A program made the translations under genes and the position numbers. Below the pieces are notes generated by a model. The model saw only the letters and a list, made by a program, of their open reading frames with translations. It had not been told where the DNA came from and did not search any database. This document shows positions 34,466-44,306 of a DNA stretch of 64,000 nucleotides, one piece after another (the first letter of the stretch is position 1; every line of letters starts with the position of its first letter). This DNA comes from Caldilineaceae bacterium (lineage in GTDB: Bacteria; Chloroflexota; Anaerolineae; Caldilineales; Caldilineaceae): NCBI GenBank assembly GCA_019637695.1, contig JAHBVG010000013.1, positions 1 to 64,000 of the forward strand, written 5' to 3'.

Positions 34466-36121
34466 ATGCACCTGTTTCGGCTCTTCAAATTCGCCTCGAT
34501 GCGTACCGTATGGGCTGCGGTTCTGGTTGGGATGACGGGCGGCGGGGCCAGCGCGCTGATCATTTCCTTGATCAGTCGGCAATTAACCGGAGATGCCCTG
34601 CCCACAATACCGTTTGCTCTCTACTTCATAGGGGCGTTGATCACCGTCATCAGTCTCAATATGATAGCCGACTGGCTGCTCATTCGTCTGGCTGCAACCA
34701 CCAGCTATGAACTTGGCGTTCATCTGGCAAGGCAGATTCTGACGACCCCGTTCCGCCGGCTGGAGCAGACTGGTTCCCCGCGTCTTTTTGCCGTATTGAC
34801 AGAGGATGTCTCTGCCATCAGCAACGCGTTGAATTCAGTTCCTACTCTCTCAATCAGCTTGGCGATTGTTGCGGGCTGCCTGGTTTATCTGGCCTGGCTT
34901 TCGCCTATAGCCCTCTTGACATTAGCTGGACTGATGATACCGGCTGCGGCAGGGTATACCTTTTTGCATCGTCGGGCCAAGCAGATGGCACGGTTAGCAT
35001 TGCGTGAACGCAACGTTGCCTATAAACAATATGAAATGCTCACCGCTGGGATCAAAGAACTTCAGGTCAATCATCGCCGCCAATCTGCTTTTATGAATTC
35101 ATTACTTCGGCCCACGCTCGCCTCCTTTCGCGGTAAACTCGTCAAGACGCGCACTCTTAGCGCACTGGCGAATTCCTGGAGCCAGGCGATGTACTTTATA
35201 TTTATCCTGACGCTTTTCTTGATTGCGCCAACGCTCCAGGTGGATGCTGCCATCCTGACCAGCTATGCCTTGATCGCCTTGTACATGCGGGGTTCGGTCA
35301 ACGGCATATTGAGTTCTCTGCCGCAGTGGGCGCTGGCTGGCGTCGCCATCAATGAGATCGAGCGGCTTGGCTTTACCTTTGAGCGCAAGAACGGCGATCC
35401 TTCGCTTCATTCATCCACACCCCTCTCCACCCAGCCAACTACCCTGGACCTGCGCAATGTTACCCATGAATATGGCGGCGTCAGCGACGAAGTTGGCTTT
35501 ACCCTCGGCCCCGTCGACCTGACCCTGCACTCCGGCCAGTTGGTCTTCCTCGTCGGCGGCAATGGCAGCGGTAAGACCACGCTGGTCAAATTGCTGGTTG
35601 GCCTTTACACCCCAGAGTCGGGAACGATCTCTCTGAACGGAACTCCTGTCGCCGAGGCCAATCTAGAGAAATATCGGCAGAATTTCTCGGTCATCTTTTC
35701 GGATTTCTACCTCTTCGAGCAACTTCTCGGCATTGAGGATGTCAACCTGGACGCCAACGCCCTGGCCTATTTGATGAAATTGCAGCTTTCGCACAAAGTC
35801 AAGGTCGAGGATGGCAAACTTTCGACCATCGATCTTTCGCAAGGACAGCGTCAACGGCTGGCCCTCCTCACAGCCTATATGGAAGATCGCCCCATCTATG
35901 TCTTCGACGAGTGGGCTGCCGGTCAGGACCCCCATTTCAAAGATATTTTCTATCGAGAATTGCTGCCAGAATTACGCCAGCGCGGCAAACTGGTGATCGT
36001 GATCAGCCATGACGATCACTATTTTGACGTAGCCGACCGTATCATCAAGCTCGACTACGGCCAGATCGACTCGGATGTGACCGTACGCACGCCAGTTGCC
36101 GACTATGTCCCGGCTTTCTGA
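34466..36121 (+). CDS. Cyclic-peptide/siderophore-type ABC exporter (SyrD/PvdE-like)
   Basis: 551 residues: six-helix membrane part (~1-310) fused to an ATPase (~330-551), the normal layout and length of the SyrD/PvdE/YojI group that moves non-ribosomal peptides or their precursors across the inner membrane. Motifs: Walker A GGNGSGKTT, signature LSQGQRQRL, Walker B PIYVFDEWAAGQDP and switch His VISHDDHYF. It starts 7 bases after the thioesterase module with GAGGGG as its ribosome site. The short linker STPLSTQP between the halves is Ser/Thr/Pro-rich. It is the obvious exit route for the product. Confidence 0.92.
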   Translation: MHLFRLFKFASMRTVWAAVLVGMTGGGASALIISLISRQLTGDALPTIPFALYFIGALITVISLNMIADWLLIRLAATTSYELGVHLARQILTTPFRRLEQTGSPRLFAVLTEDVSAISNALNSVPTLSISLAIVAGCLVYLAWLSPIALLTLAGLMIPAAAGYTFLHRRAKQMARLALRERNVAYKQYEMLTAGIKELQVNHRRQSAFMNSLLRPTLASFRGKLVKTRTLSALANSWSQAMYFIFILTLFLIAPTLQVDAAILTSYALIALYMRGSVNGILSSLPQWALAGVAINEIERLGFTFERKNGDPSLHSSTPLSTQPTTLDLRNVTHEYGGVSDEVGFTLGPVDLTLHSGQLVFLVGGNGSGKTTLVKLLVGLYTPESGTISLNGTPVAEANLEKYRQNFSVIFSDFYLFEQLLGIEDVNLDANALAYLMKLQLSHKVKVEDGKLSTIDLSQGQRQRLALLTAYMEDRPIYVFDEWAAGQDPHFKDIFYRELLPELRQRGKLVIVISHDDHYFDVADRIIKLDYGQIDSDVTVRTPVADYVPAF

Positions 36122-36869
36122 GTCGGCGCAGCAGATCGCCATGGTCGACGGCGTATCGATCTGGCTCTGCTCGCTGGAGCGGCTGGCCGCGCAGGCAGAT
36201 GCGTATGCGCCTTTCCTCAATACAGAAGAGAGAAGACGCGCCGATCGCTTTCACTGTGCGCGGGATCGCCATCGATTTGTCATTGGGCGGGCCGTCTTGC
36301 GCCTGATTCTGGGAGAAGTCGTGGGGGAGTTACCGACGCAGATTATGTTGGGGTATGGCGCGTATGGCAAGCCGTATTTGCTGAATCAGCCTGCCAGTGA
36401 GGATCTGCGCTTCAATCTGGCCCACGCCGCGGGGGTGGCGATCTACGCCGTCGCCCGCGGACGCGAGGTGGGGATCGATCTGGAGGATGTGCGGCCCTTG
36501 TCCGACGCCGCCGCCATCGCCGAGCGTTTCTTTGCCCCCGTTGAAGTCGCAGCCTTCCGTACTGTCTTGGGGACAGCGGATGAAGCCCTGGCCTTCTTCA
36601 ACGCCTGGACGCGCAAAGAAGCCTTCCTCAAGGCGCTGGGCGATGGACTGGCGCGTCCGCTCGACTCGTTCGCAGTGTCGCTGTTGCCGGGGGACGAGCC
36701 GCGCTTTCTATGGATCGATGGCGATAGGGTGGCGTGCTGGCATCTTCACGCATGGCAGCCATGCCCAGGCTATGTCGCTGCGCTTGTCATGCCGACGAGA
36801 CCGGCAGCCACCGCCGCAGAGGACCCACCGGCAGCGCCCGGCCCACCACCGCCATATCCTCGCCTTTGA
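36105..36869 (+). CDS. Sfp-type 4'-phosphopantetheinyl transferase
   Basis: Attaches the phosphopantetheine arm of CoA to the Ser of carrier domains; it should activate all six carriers of the operon. 254 residues from ATG 36105, which overlaps the exporter end by 17 bases; ATG 36141 is another possible start. Neither has a clear ribosome site, so coupling is likely. Motifs: [28 protein letters not shown] (Mg-binding Asp and Glu) and [19 protein letters not shown]. The last ~25 residues are Pro/Ala-rich and overlap the end of the convergent gene by 83 bases; they are probably dispensable. Confidence 0.92.
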   Translation: MSRLSESAQQIAMVDGVSIWLCSLERLAAQADAYAPFLNTEERRRADRFHCARDRHRFVIGRAVLRLILGEVVGELPTQIMLGYGAYGKPYLLNQPASEDLRFNLAHAAGVAIYAVARGREVGIDLEDVRPLSDAAAIAERFFAPVEVAAFRTVLGTADEALAFFNAWTRKEAFLKALGDGLARPLDSFAVSLLPGDEPRFLWIDGDRVACWHLHAWQPCPGYVAALVMPTRPAATAAEDPPAAPGPPPPYPRL

Positions 36870-39800
36870 AGCCACCCACCAACGCCAGCGCCAACAGATA
36901 GATCCCCCAGCCGGGGAGCAATGCCCACCAGACATCGACCCCCAGGCTGATCAACGTGAGCATCGCCGCGCCCATGACGACCATAGCGAGGACCGGTCGC
37001 CAGACCAGCCCCATCCACGGGATACGGCCCACATGGGTTTTGACGCTCCAATAAAAGGGGATGAGCAGGCTGAACTCGCTGAGGATCGTCACCACCGCCG
37101 CGCCGATATAATCGAAACGGGGGATAAAAATGATATTGCCGACGATGTTGAAGACCACGCCGAGGATAAAGGCTTTGGTCAGATAGCGCTGCTGGTTGAC
37201 GGCGATCAGCACAAATTGGGTGACGCTGTTGACAAAGCCAATCGGGATGCTCCAGATGATCACCTGCAACGCCAGCGCCGATCCGCCGCGGTAGCTGATC
37301 TCACGCCCCAGCAATTGGACCGTATCGGGCACATTGAGGAATTCCGCGCCGCCGAGGACATAGATCAACGGCTCGGCCAGCAGGGTGATGGTCATCGCCA
37401 GCGGCAGGCTGATCATCAAGAGCAGACGTACGCTGAGGATATACGAACGCAGCAGCCCTTCACCCTCCCTCTTCGCATAGCGAGACATGAGCGGGAAGAT
37501 GGCGAAGGTGAAGGTGCTGGGGATAATGTTCAATCCATCCAGATATTTGAGCGAGGCGCTGTAGAGACCCACGCTAAACGCCCCCGCCATCGGGCGCAGC
37601 AACCAGACATCGATGCGCCAGAAGATCGTCGCCAGCAGATGGTTGATCATCAAGGGGCCGCTCACGCTTAGCATCCACCGTTGCAGGCCAAAATCCCATT
37701 GCCACTGTGGTTTGAAGAGGGTGGAGCGCACGAGGGTGTAGAGCCATAGCAACTGTACCACGTTCATGAGCAGGCTCACCCAGGCCAGCCCCACGAATCC
37801 CCAGCCTAACAAGAGGACGAGCGCGCCTAGCGCTACTTTGAGCAGGGCGGTGGCGCTGCTCAACCCGGCGGGGTATTCCATCTTCTCGAAGGCGTAAAAG
37901 AGGCTGCTCAATCCGTCTGCCCAGTTGGCGAAGAGCATGGCTACAGCGAAGATGGCGATGGCCGTGATCTCCTCTGTGCTGATGCCGCCGAAGATGCGGA
38001 AGCCGCCGGTGACGAAGGCCAACACGGGCAAACTCACCAGCCAGAGCAACGTGCGCAGGGCGAGGACGTTGGTGAGATAGCGGCTGGATTGGTTTTTGTC
38101 CGCCGCCACGTCGCGGGTGAGCAGCGTCCCCAGCCCATAGCGGCTGACGATCTCAAAGAAGCCATACATGGTGATCACAAACGCGTACTTGCCCGTGCCT
38201 TCGGGGCCAAGCAGACGCACATAGAGCATGGCAAAGGCGAAATCGATGAGCTTGTTCGCCAAGTTCAGACCCATGGGTACCAGTGAATTCTTCGCCACCG
38301 TGCGCACTTCGTCCACCGTTTCGCCCGGACGGTAATAGCGTCCCCACGCCCACCAGAGCAGCAGCAGCAGACAGGTCATAAAGGCCAGGAACGAGATGTA
38401 TAACCCGACTTTGAAGCTCATGGGGCTATAGACAAAGCGGACCGTCCATTGGCCCTGTTCGGGTAGGTAGACCGCGCGGAACGCGCCGTTGGCGCGATGG
38501 ATCGTCAACTCGGTTTCCTGGCTTTCATCCCCGCCAAAGGGACGCAGATACGCCTTCCAGCCAGGGAAGTACGCATCGCCCAGCAGCAGCCAGCCGCGAT
38601 CGCTCAGGTTAACATCCACGAAGACATCGTTGGCGGTATAGCGGCTGATGTTGGCCTCGGCGATCTGCGGGCTGGCGGGGATCAGCGCGTGATCCTCGGC
38701 GGGCGCGGTCTCCAAAAAGAGCGTGCGCCGCAGATCCGCCGTGAGCAACGGTTGCGCGTCAAGATCCGCCACCTCCGCGGCAGGGATGATGAGCGCACGC
38801 GGAAAGACTTCTCTGTTTTCATAGACTTTGATCGCGCCGTCGTCGTAGATCCTCGTCCACGTCGCTGCATTGGGGATCACATGCTCGGTGAGGACGTATT
38901 TGACGCCCAAGAGATCGAGCAGTGGATTCTCCAACACGGCATAGGGGTTGGGCCCATCGGCGTAGAGCGGCGCGATGCGGTTGTAGAGCAATTCCCCATG
39001 TTGATCCGCGATCTGGTCCATCAATTCCACATACTGGCGGGGGATAATCGAATCGTAGCCGCGGATATCCTGCCAGCCGTAGTACATCCCCACATTGGCG
39101 TTGAAGGTCTTGGCGCCGGGAATGTCGAAGGTGGTGAAGCGGAAAAGAGGGGACTGGGGATTGGGGGTTAGGGACTGGGGACCAATGCCCTCTCGTTGAT
39201 TGATAAACTCGACCACTGGCGGCGCGGCGCGCAGGGGCGAGAGCGCCGGGTCGGTGGAGGGGTTGAACGTGCCGTGGACGGCGAAGAGATCCAGGGCAAC
39301 GATGAGGATGGCGAGGGCGGGGAGGATGCGTGTTGCGTGTTGCGTGATGCGTGAACGATTGCCCCTTGCCCCTTGCCCCTTGCCCCTTGCCCCTTCTTCG
39401 CTTCTTCGCGCCGCCAGCATCCACGCGCCACTCAACAGGGCGAAGATCCCAAACTTGAGCAGGTTCACGCTCTGGTAGCCCCAGAACATGCGACCATCGA
39501 CAAAGGCTATCCGCGCCAGATCGCTGCCATCCACAAGGCGTTGGCCCAAAGCAATAAAGGGTTCCGGTATGAAATAGCTGGCCGCAATGATCCCCAGCGC
39601 GACGATCCCTGCGACGACGAAGGCTGCGCCAAGAATGAAGAATAATGAATGAATTGAGAAGTTCCTCGCCCCAATCTTCATTCTTGTTTCTTCATTCATC
39701 CCCAAAATTCGCTCTAGCCCAATCCCCCCTAACACGGCCATGCTCAGCGTGAAGGGGAAGACCCAGCGGAAGGGGCTATGCAACTGATTCCACCCCGGCA

Positions 39801-41196
39801 GCCCGTAAAAGAGGAGCGCGTAGAGCGGCGTCCCAAAGGCAAAGAGCAGTGAGACAGCGGCCAGGCCGGTGAAGATCCAAGTTGGGGACTGGCGAGTGGG
39901 GACTGGGGATTGGGTAGACCCCTCCCTTCTTCTCCCCCTCCCTTCTTCTCTCCCTCTCTTCTTCCACCTCTCTGCGCTACCTGCTGCTGCCACCACCGCC
40001 ACCGCCGCCAGCACCCATGTGAGGAGGCCAACGTAGTTGCCCCCTTCCACATAGTTTTTGATCCCCCAGAAGATGGTGTCGATGGGTTCGCCCAGCGCGT
40101 TGATTGTGGCCGGCTGCCAGCGTAGATTCCACAGATCGAACCAGTGGTGATGGCTGGGATTGCCGAAAATGTCGGGCAGGATGAAGGTCAGCACATGACG
40201 GCTGGGCCATGCCCATTCCAACACCTGCCGGAAGGACGCCGATCCCTCGCGGAAGTTGAGCGTCACCAATTCATAGAGCGGCGCGATCTGCACTGCGCCC
40301 GCAGCAATGCCCAACAACGCCATCACAAGCAGCCAACCTGCCAAGTTAAGAATGCGTAGTGCGTAGTGCGTAGTGCGTGAATTAACACTACCTGCCACTT
40401 GCAACTTGCTACCTGCAACCTCGTCTGCGATCTGCCGGCCGTCGTCCGCCAGCCTTTTCCAGGCGATCAACAGCCGCGTCGCCGCATAGATCCCCGCCAC
40501 GAGCAGCGTATAGTAGAGGAATTCTGGATGACCGGCCAGGGCGACGAGTCCGATGATCGTCGCCCCCGCCACCACATAGGGGACAGGTCGGAACGAGCCG
40601 CTACCTTTTTCTTCCTGTTTGCGGATCACTGTTTCGAGGATCGCCAGCAGCAAGGGTAGCCATGCCGCCGCCGCGATGACCATTGTGAAAACAACGCTGA
40701 CCACCATGAATCCGCTGAACTGGAAGATCACGCCGCTGAAGAGAGCAGCCAGTGGACGCAATCGTAGCGCCCGCCCCAGGATGTACATGTTGACGCCAGC
40801 GATGGCAAGTTGCAGCGCCGTGAACCAGCCATAGGCTGCCTCCATGGGCAGCACGTAAAAGAGCAGGCTGAGCGGATAGGCGACGCTGGCCTGTCCCGCT
40901 GCGAAAAAAGGGATGCCTGTGAAGACTTGTGGATTCCAGAGCGGGATCTGTCCTTGCGCCAATGTGCGGGTAATATGCAACTTCCACACAGCGTTTTCCA
41001 GTACCAGATCGCTGAGCAAATCGTTGTGGGGAACGATGCCAGGCCGCAAGCTGCGCCACGGTTCAAATGTATAGAGGTTGTCGTAGGGGAGAAGCGTGTT
41101 GCCCGTAAAAAGGACCGGGGCAAACCACAGGATCGGCAGCAAAAGCAGCGCAATCAGCGCCAGCAGATCCCCTCTGTGTGTACGAAGTCGGTGCAT
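36787..41196 (-). CDS. YfhO-like membrane protein fused to a Wzx-type polysaccharide flippase
   Basis: 1469 residues in one open frame. Residues 1-~960 resemble YfhO: many membrane helices, [34 protein letters not shown], then a soluble domain. YfhO proteins are thought to transfer sugars to lipoteichoic acid or other glycans. Residues ~965-1469 are a MOP-superfamily flippase ([51 protein letters not shown]) for lipid-linked glycans. Heptamer-repeat DNA is translated in frame at residues ~255-287, ~409-438, ~499-523, ~592-623 and ~671-683, giving peptides such as GKGQGARG and TPNPQSP. No ribosome site precedes the ATG; the upstream DNA is another heptamer array. It lies 88 bases after a glycosyltransferase gene in the same direction. 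Confidence 0.88.
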   Translation of the reverse strand: MHRLRTHRGDLLALIALLLLPILWFAPVLFTGNTLLPYDNLYTFEPWRSLRPGIVPHNDLLSDLVLENAVWKLHITRTLAQGQIPLWNPQVFTGIPFFAAGQASVAYPLSLLFYVLPMEAAYGWFTALQLAIAGVNMYILGRALRLRPLAALFSGVIFQFSGFMVVSVVFTMVIAAAAWLPLLLAILETVIRKQEEKGSGSFRPVPYVVAGATIIGLVALAGHPEFLYYTLLVAGIYAATRLLIAWKRLADDGRQIADEVAGSKLQVAGSVNSRTTHYALRILNLAGWLLVMALLGIAAGAVQIAPLYELVTLNFREGSASFRQVLEWAWPSRHVLTFILPDIFGNPSHHHWFDLWNLRWQPATINALGEPIDTIFWGIKNYVEGGNYVGLLTWVLAAVAVVAAAGSAERWKKRGREEGRGRRREGSTQSPVPTRQSPTWIFTGLAAVSLLFAFGTPLYALLFYGLPGWNQLHSPFRWVFPFTLSMAVLGGIGLERILGMNEETRMKIGARNFSIHSLFFILGAAFVVAGIVALGIIAASYFIPEPFIALGQRLVDGSDLARIAFVDGRMFWGYQSVNLLKFGIFALLSGAWMLAARRSEEGARGKGQGARGNRSRITQHATRILPALAILIVALDLFAVHGTFNPSTDPALSPLRAAPPVVEFINQREGIGPQSLTPNPQSPLFRFTTFDIPGAKTFNANVGMYYGWQDIRGYDSIIPRQYVELMDQIADQHGELLYNRIAPLYADGPNPYAVLENPLLDLLGVKYVLTEHVIPNAATWTRIYDDGAIKVYENREVFPRALIIPAAEVADLDAQPLLTADLRRTLFLETAPAEDHALIPASPQIAEANISRYTANDVFVDVNLSDRGWLLLGDAYFPGWKAYLRPFGGDESQETELTIHRANGAFRAVYLPEQGQWTVRFVYSPMSFKVGLYISFLAFMTCLLLLLWWAWGRYYRPGETVDEVRTVAKNSLVPMGLNLANKLIDFAFAMLYVRLLGPEGTGKYAFVITMYGFFEIVSRYGLGTLLTRDVAADKNQSSRYLTNVLALRTLLWLVSLPVLAFVTGGFRIFGGISTEEITAIAIFAVAMLFANWADGLSSLFYAFEKMEYPAGLSSATALLKVALGALVLLLGWGFVGLAWVSLLMNVVQLLWLYTLVRSTLFKPQWQWDFGLQRWMLSVSGPLMINHLLATIFWRIDVWLLRPMAGAFSVGLYSASLKYLDGLNIIPSTFTFAIFPLMSRYAKREGEGLLRSYILSVRLLLMISLPLAMTITLLAEPLIYVLGGAEFLNVPDTVQLLGREISYRGGSALALQVIIWSIPIGFVNSVTQFVLIAVNQQRYLTKAFILGVVFNIVGNIIFIPRFDYIGAAVVTILSEFSLLIPFYWSVKTHVGRIPWMGLVWRPVLAMVVMGAAMLTLISLGVDVWWALLPGWGIYLLALALVGGFKGEDMAVVGRALPVGPLRRWLPVSSA
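39149..39182. repeat. In-frame GGGGACT-type array
   Basis: GGGGACT, GGGGATT, GGGGTTA and GGGACTG units inside the YfhO-flippase frame; translated on the minus strand as [10 protein letters not shown]. No frame break results. Confidence 0.9.
39325..39411. repeat. In-frame TTGCCCC and TGTTGCG arrays
   Basis: 39360-39395 is an exact tandem of five TTGCCCC heptamers; 39328-39356 holds TGTTGCG/TGATGCG heptamers, and CTTCTTCG units follow to 39411. All lie inside the coding frame and give GKGQGARG and RITQHATRI on the minus strand. Confidence 0.92.
39629..39703. repeat. In-frame GAATGAA array and its inverse
   Basis: GAATGAA/GAATAAT heptamers (39629-39660) are followed by CTTCATT/CTTGTTT heptamers (39677-39700), an inverted pair within the coding frame. 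Confidence 0.8.
39883..39965. repeat. In-frame GGGGACT array plus CCCTTCTT tract
   Basis: GGGGACT, GGCGAGT, GGGGACT and GGGGATT heptamers (39883-39916) followed by a CT-rich tract of CTCCCTTCTT units. Translated on the minus strand as a basic [13 protein letters not shown] stretch and [12 protein letters not shown]. Confidence 0.88.
40352..40420. repeat. In-frame TGCGTAG and CAACTTG arrays
   Basis: TGCGTAG heptamers (40354-40380) and CCACTTG/CAACTTG/CTACCTG heptamers (40393-40420) inside the YfhO part; the product reads [20 protein letters not shown] on the minus strand. Confidence 0.88.
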
Positions 41197-41201
41197 GGTT
41201 A

Positions 41202-41340
41202 GCAGTTAGCGGTTAGCAGATAGCAGTTAGCAGCTGACAGTTACGCCCTGGGTATTGGATATTGGGTATTGGCATCTGCGGCGTTCAATAGCGCGCCGAC
41301 AACTGCCGATCCACAGTCCCCAGTCCCTGATCCCTGATCG
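41202..41340. repeat. Cluster of heptamer arrays between the glycosyltransferase and YfhO-flippase genes
   Basis: Three arrays: AGCAGTT-type (41202-41238), TATTGGR-type (41252-41273) and CCCCAGT/CCCTGAT-type (41312-41340). The last lies inside the glycosyltransferase gene and encodes its final [10 protein letters not shown] stretch. Confidence 0.88.
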
Positions 41341-42133
41341 CCGTTCTTCGCACCCGCCGCCGGTGTCGCCAGCGCAGTTCCCAGACGCGTAGGGCCGATT
41401 CGATCTTCACGGGGATATCCATTTTGCTCTGGCCAATGCGCCGATCCTCAAAGTGGATGGGGACTTCAATGATCCGGTAGCCGAGTTTCTCGCTCAAATA
41501 GGCCATTTCCACCTGGAAGATGTAGCCGTTACTGCGAATGTTATTTAGGCCAATATCGAGCAACGCCTCACTGCGCCAGAGTTTAAACCCTGCCGTCATA
41601 TCGCGCACGCGGATATGGAGAACAAAGCGGCTGTAGAGATTGGCCCACCAACTTAGCAATTGCCGCCACCAACTCCATCCTTCGTCCAGGCTGCCGCCGG
41701 GGACGTAGCGACTGCCGATGATCACATCCGCCCCCGTCGCCAGGATCACGCCAAGCATTTGGGGAATGTAGGCCGGTGAATGGCTGAGATCAGCGTCCAT
41801 CTGCACAACGAACTCAGCCCCGTCCGCCAGCGCGCGCTGCATACCGGCAACGTAAGCCGTCCCCAGACCAGCCTTGCCCGTGCGGTGGATCACGGTCATG
41901 CGTCCCTGATGTGACTGGTTGTAGCGCGCCGCCAATTCATCGGCCAACCTCCCCGTACCATCCGGTGAGTTGTCGTCAACGATCAAGACCCGTAGATTGG
42001 AAAGGGGCAACCGAAAGAGCGCATGGGTTAGCTCGGCCAGGTTATCGCTTTCGTTATAGGTCGGGATCACCACTGTGAGCGCCCGATTTCGCCATGCTGA
42101 CGGTAATGTGTCGATAGTTATCTCTTTGTTCAT
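41285..42133 (-). CDS. Polyprenyl/dolichol-phosphate sugar synthase-like glycosyltransferase (GT2)
   Basis: 282 residues from ATG 42133; the open frame runs 71 codons further upstream but that part has no family similarity and enters the divergent gene. GT-A motifs: [40 protein letters not shown] (metal DxD) and GSRYVPGGS. This is the DPM1/polyprenol-phosphate mannosyltransferase type, which makes lipid-linked sugars for membrane glycosyltransferases. There is no C-terminal membrane part. Its place before a YfhO-flippase gene fits: YfhO-like proteins are thought to use polyprenyl-phosphate sugars. The C-terminal ~18 residues come from a heptamer array. Confidence 0.9.
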   Translation of the reverse strand: MNKEITIDTLPSAWRNRALTVVIPTYNESDNLAELTHALFRLPLSNLRVLIVDDNSPDGTGRLADELAARYNQSHQGRMTVIHRTGKAGLGTAYVAGMQRALADGAEFVVQMDADLSHSPAYIPQMLGVILATGADVIIGSRYVPGGSLDEGWSWWRQLLSWWANLYSRFVLHIRVRDMTAGFKLWRSEALLDIGLNNIRSNGYIFQVEMAYLSEKLGYRIIEVPIHFEDRRIGQSKMDIPVKIESALRVWELRWRHRRRVRRTAIRDQGLGTVDRQLSARY

Positions 42134-42251
42134 CACATCTCTATCATCAGATATTCGTGAATACCCAATCCCAGTCCCACCCTTGCCTTTCCCACAGCGA
42201 CCCGCTAAGATAGGGAGAGGTTGGTCTCTATTGTACACGGGAGCATAAGGA

Positions 42252-42854
42252 ATGGCGAAGAATAAGGGTAAACGACACGCCGAACGTTTTGAGGCCGCTG
42301 CCGTTGGGGACGACGCCAGCGCCGAAGATTTACTCGATCTGCTCACGCCTGCGGATAGCCCGATCTTGCGCCAGATGATCGAAAGTAGCGACCTTGACCG
42401 CCGTTGGTGGGGAATCCGAGCGTTGGCCCAGGTGGGCGGCGAGGATCTGGTTCCGCTCGTGGCCGCCTATTTGGAAGATTCATCGCCAGAGATCCGCGCC
42501 GTAGTGGCCATGGCGCTGGGTGAGATCCACCGGCGCGAGGCGGCAGCCGTCAATTCACATCTTCCGCAGCTTGCTCTCTTGTTGCAAGATGACGACGCCT
42601 TGGTCCGCCAATCTGCGGCGGATGCGCTGGCCCAGTGTGGCGATGACGCCGTGGATCTGCTGGCGACAGCTTTAGAAAGCGATCGCGAAGGGGTGCGCGT
42701 GCGCGCGGCGGCCGCCCTCCACCGCATTGGATCGATGAAGGCTGCCCCGCCGCTCTATCGCCATCTCGAAGATCCCAACCCGCTGGTGCGCCATTACGCC
42801 TATGAAACGCTCGACAAATTGGGCCTGCTGGAAAATATCTTGTTGAAGCCATAG
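42252..42854 (+). CDS. HEAT-repeat protein
   Basis: 200 residues, all helical, with about four HEAT/PBS-lyase-type repeats: [80 protein letters not shown]. These act as protein-binding scaffolds. The N-terminus is Lys/Arg-rich and probably disordered. GGGAG lies 8 bases before the ATG. Cytoplasmic; no partner can be named from context, since the next gene has its own promoter. Confidence 0.85.
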   Translation: MAKNKGKRHAERFEAAAVGDDASAEDLLDLLTPADSPILRQMIESSDLDRRWWGIRALAQVGGEDLVPLVAAYLEDSSPEIRAVVAMALGEIHRREAAAVNSHLPQLALLLQDDDALVRQSAADALAQCGDDAVDLLATALESDREGVRVRAAAALHRIGSMKAAPPLYRHLEDPNPLVRHYAYETLDKLGLLENILLKP

Positions 42855-42865
42855 CCCCAAAATAG

Positions 42866-42894
42866 TTGCAAATCTCGACAAGGCTGGCTATACT
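42866..42894 (+). promoter_or_regulatory. Promoter of the SH3 lipoprotein gene
   Basis: TTGCAA (42866-42871) and TATACT (42889-42894) with exactly 17 bases between. The transcript should begin near 42901, which rules out the longest open-frame start at 42866. Confidence 0.8.
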
Positions 42895-43000
42895 TGCTCA
42901 GAATTGGCCTGGGTTCTCTACTTCTGATATGGTTATCGACCAGCGCGATTACCTGCTGACCCTCACTTTTCTCTTATGGAAATCAACTCGGATAGGTTCA

Positions 43001-44251
43001 ATGACTGCGAATTGTATGGAAACGATAAGCGTCCTCGCGGATAAAAGACAGCCAAAGCCTTTATCTTCGCCCCGGTTTTACCTCCTGCTCTGGATTGCCC
43101 TACCGCTCTTTCTCGCCAGTGGATGTGTTGCCCAGCCGGGCAACGTCAGCGAAATCTTTCCGTTGTTGCCGGCGGCTTTTGGAGACGCGCCCCCTCCTGG
43201 CATTCAGATTTTGCTCGACGAAGAACGGGCGCGCCTCTTTGGGCTTTCGCCTGTTGAGAGCAACGTGGCTGGCGCCATCGCCATTGACGCCACCCTCAAT
43301 CCGCCCAGCGTCACATCGCTGACCGATGATCCCCTGGAAGGAGAAGCGGCGGCCGAGGATACAGAATCCACTATCGATGCCGGGTCTGCTTTTACCAGCG
43401 AACGCCCCACCCTCCAGGTTGCCAACCGTAGCGTCAACGTGCGCAGTGGACCTGGATTGAACTTCCCGGTGGTGGCGGGCGCGCAGCAAGGAGCGATCTT
43501 CGAGGCAATTGGCCGCAGCGAGGATGAAGGCTGGTGGCGGATCTGCTGTGTGCGCGGCCCCAATGACGGGCCCGGTGAGGCAACCCAATTTGCCTGGATT
43601 TCGGATGTGGTGGTGACAGCCAACGAAGCGGCCAGGGAGCAGCCGATCCTGGGTCCACTCTTTCCGCAGGATCTCCAGGCCCAATGGGATGTCAACTACG
43701 CCTGTGGATCCGAGCGCTGTGAAGTGGTACGGTGTAGCGCCGTCATCTCCGCCACTGTACGCAGCGCCAGTGATCCCCGCTGGCTGGAAGTCGAGCGCAA
43801 AGTCACTTGGGATGAGGGGTGCGGTGAGAATTCGACCTGGCTGCATCAGATCGACCGCACCGATGGCGCTGAACGTTACGAAAGCACGGCTAACTTCTTC
43901 CTCTTTAACTTTTGGGCTGGAATCGAGCCTGGTCCTATCAACAGTCTCTTCTCCCTGGCCCCGGATGCCCAGGTCAAAACCTGGTGCAGCGAGGAACAGG
44001 TCCTCGATCTGGAAGAAGGTGACGGCTGGTCCGCGCGCTACAACGGCATGACCTGCCACGATGTGCGCACAGGGATGTTGGTAGCGATGAAATATACCAA
44101 ACGCTGGCTCTTCACCGGAGAGTACGAAGGGGAAGCGTATGAGAACGCCTATTTCGGCGATTTTGAAGTCTATGAGGTTCGCTTGAACAACACCAATGTG
44201 GAATTGGATTTTGTGAACCCGCCGGCTCGTCCCGCTGTTGCGGATGAGTGA
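43001..44251 (+). CDS. Lipoprotein with a bacterial SH3 domain
   Basis: 416 residues from ATG 43001 (GGATAGG upstream; ATG 43016 is possible). Lipobox FLASGC at Cys42 follows a long hydrophobic segment. An SH3b domain lies around residues 125-210 (SVNVRSGPGLNFPVVAGAQQ, GWWRICCV, AWISDVVVT), a fold that binds wall peptides or mediates surface contacts. The C-terminal ~200 residues contain several cysteines (YACGSERCEVVRC, DEGCGENSTW) and look like a beta-rich domain I do not recognise. It has a good promoter of its own and ends before a hairpin shared with trmFO. Surface-exposed; function unknown. Confidence 0.75.
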   Translation: MTANCMETISVLADKRQPKPLSSPRFYLLLWIALPLFLASGCVAQPGNVSEIFPLLPAAFGDAPPPGIQILLDEERARLFGLSPVESNVAGAIAIDATLNPPSVTSLTDDPLEGEAAAEDTESTIDAGSAFTSERPTLQVANRSVNVRSGPGLNFPVVAGAQQGAIFEAIGRSEDEGWWRICCVRGPNDGPGEATQFAWISDVVVTANEAAREQPILGPLFPQDLQAQWDVNYACGSERCEVVRCSAVISATVRSASDPRWLEVERKVTWDEGCGENSTWLHQIDRTDGAERYESTANFFLFNFWAGIEPGPINSLFSLAPDAQVKTWCSEEQVLDLEEGDGWSARYNGMTCHDVRTGMLVAMKYTKRWLFTGEYEGEAYENAYFGDFEVYEVRLNNTNVELDFVNPPARPAVADE

Positions 44252-44261
44252 AAAGTGACTC

Positions 44262-44306
44262 GGAGATTAAGCGTTTGGGGATAGGTTGTCCAATCGCTTA
44301 ATCTCC
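44262..44306. terminator. 12-bp hairpin between convergent genes
   Basis: GGAGATTAAGCG (44262-44273) and CGCTTAATCTCC (44295-44306), loop 21. The arm words are the same as in the hairpin at 10196-10235, so it belongs to one repeat family. Likely a two-way terminator. Confidence 0.7.

Noticed and set aside
36397..37671. 424-codon plus-strand frame, rich in Asp, Gln and His
   Set aside because: It runs through the PPTase in another frame and antisense to the flippase domain; composition is typical of a shadow frame in GC-rich DNA.
42866..43000. Longest-frame start of the SH3 lipoprotein gene
   Set aside because: The start lies inside the promoter -35 box; a downstream ATG gives a clean lipoprotein signal.
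43100..44059. 319-codon minus-strand frame
   Set aside because: Antisense to the SH3 lipoprotein gene, which has a promoter, lipobox and SH3 motif.
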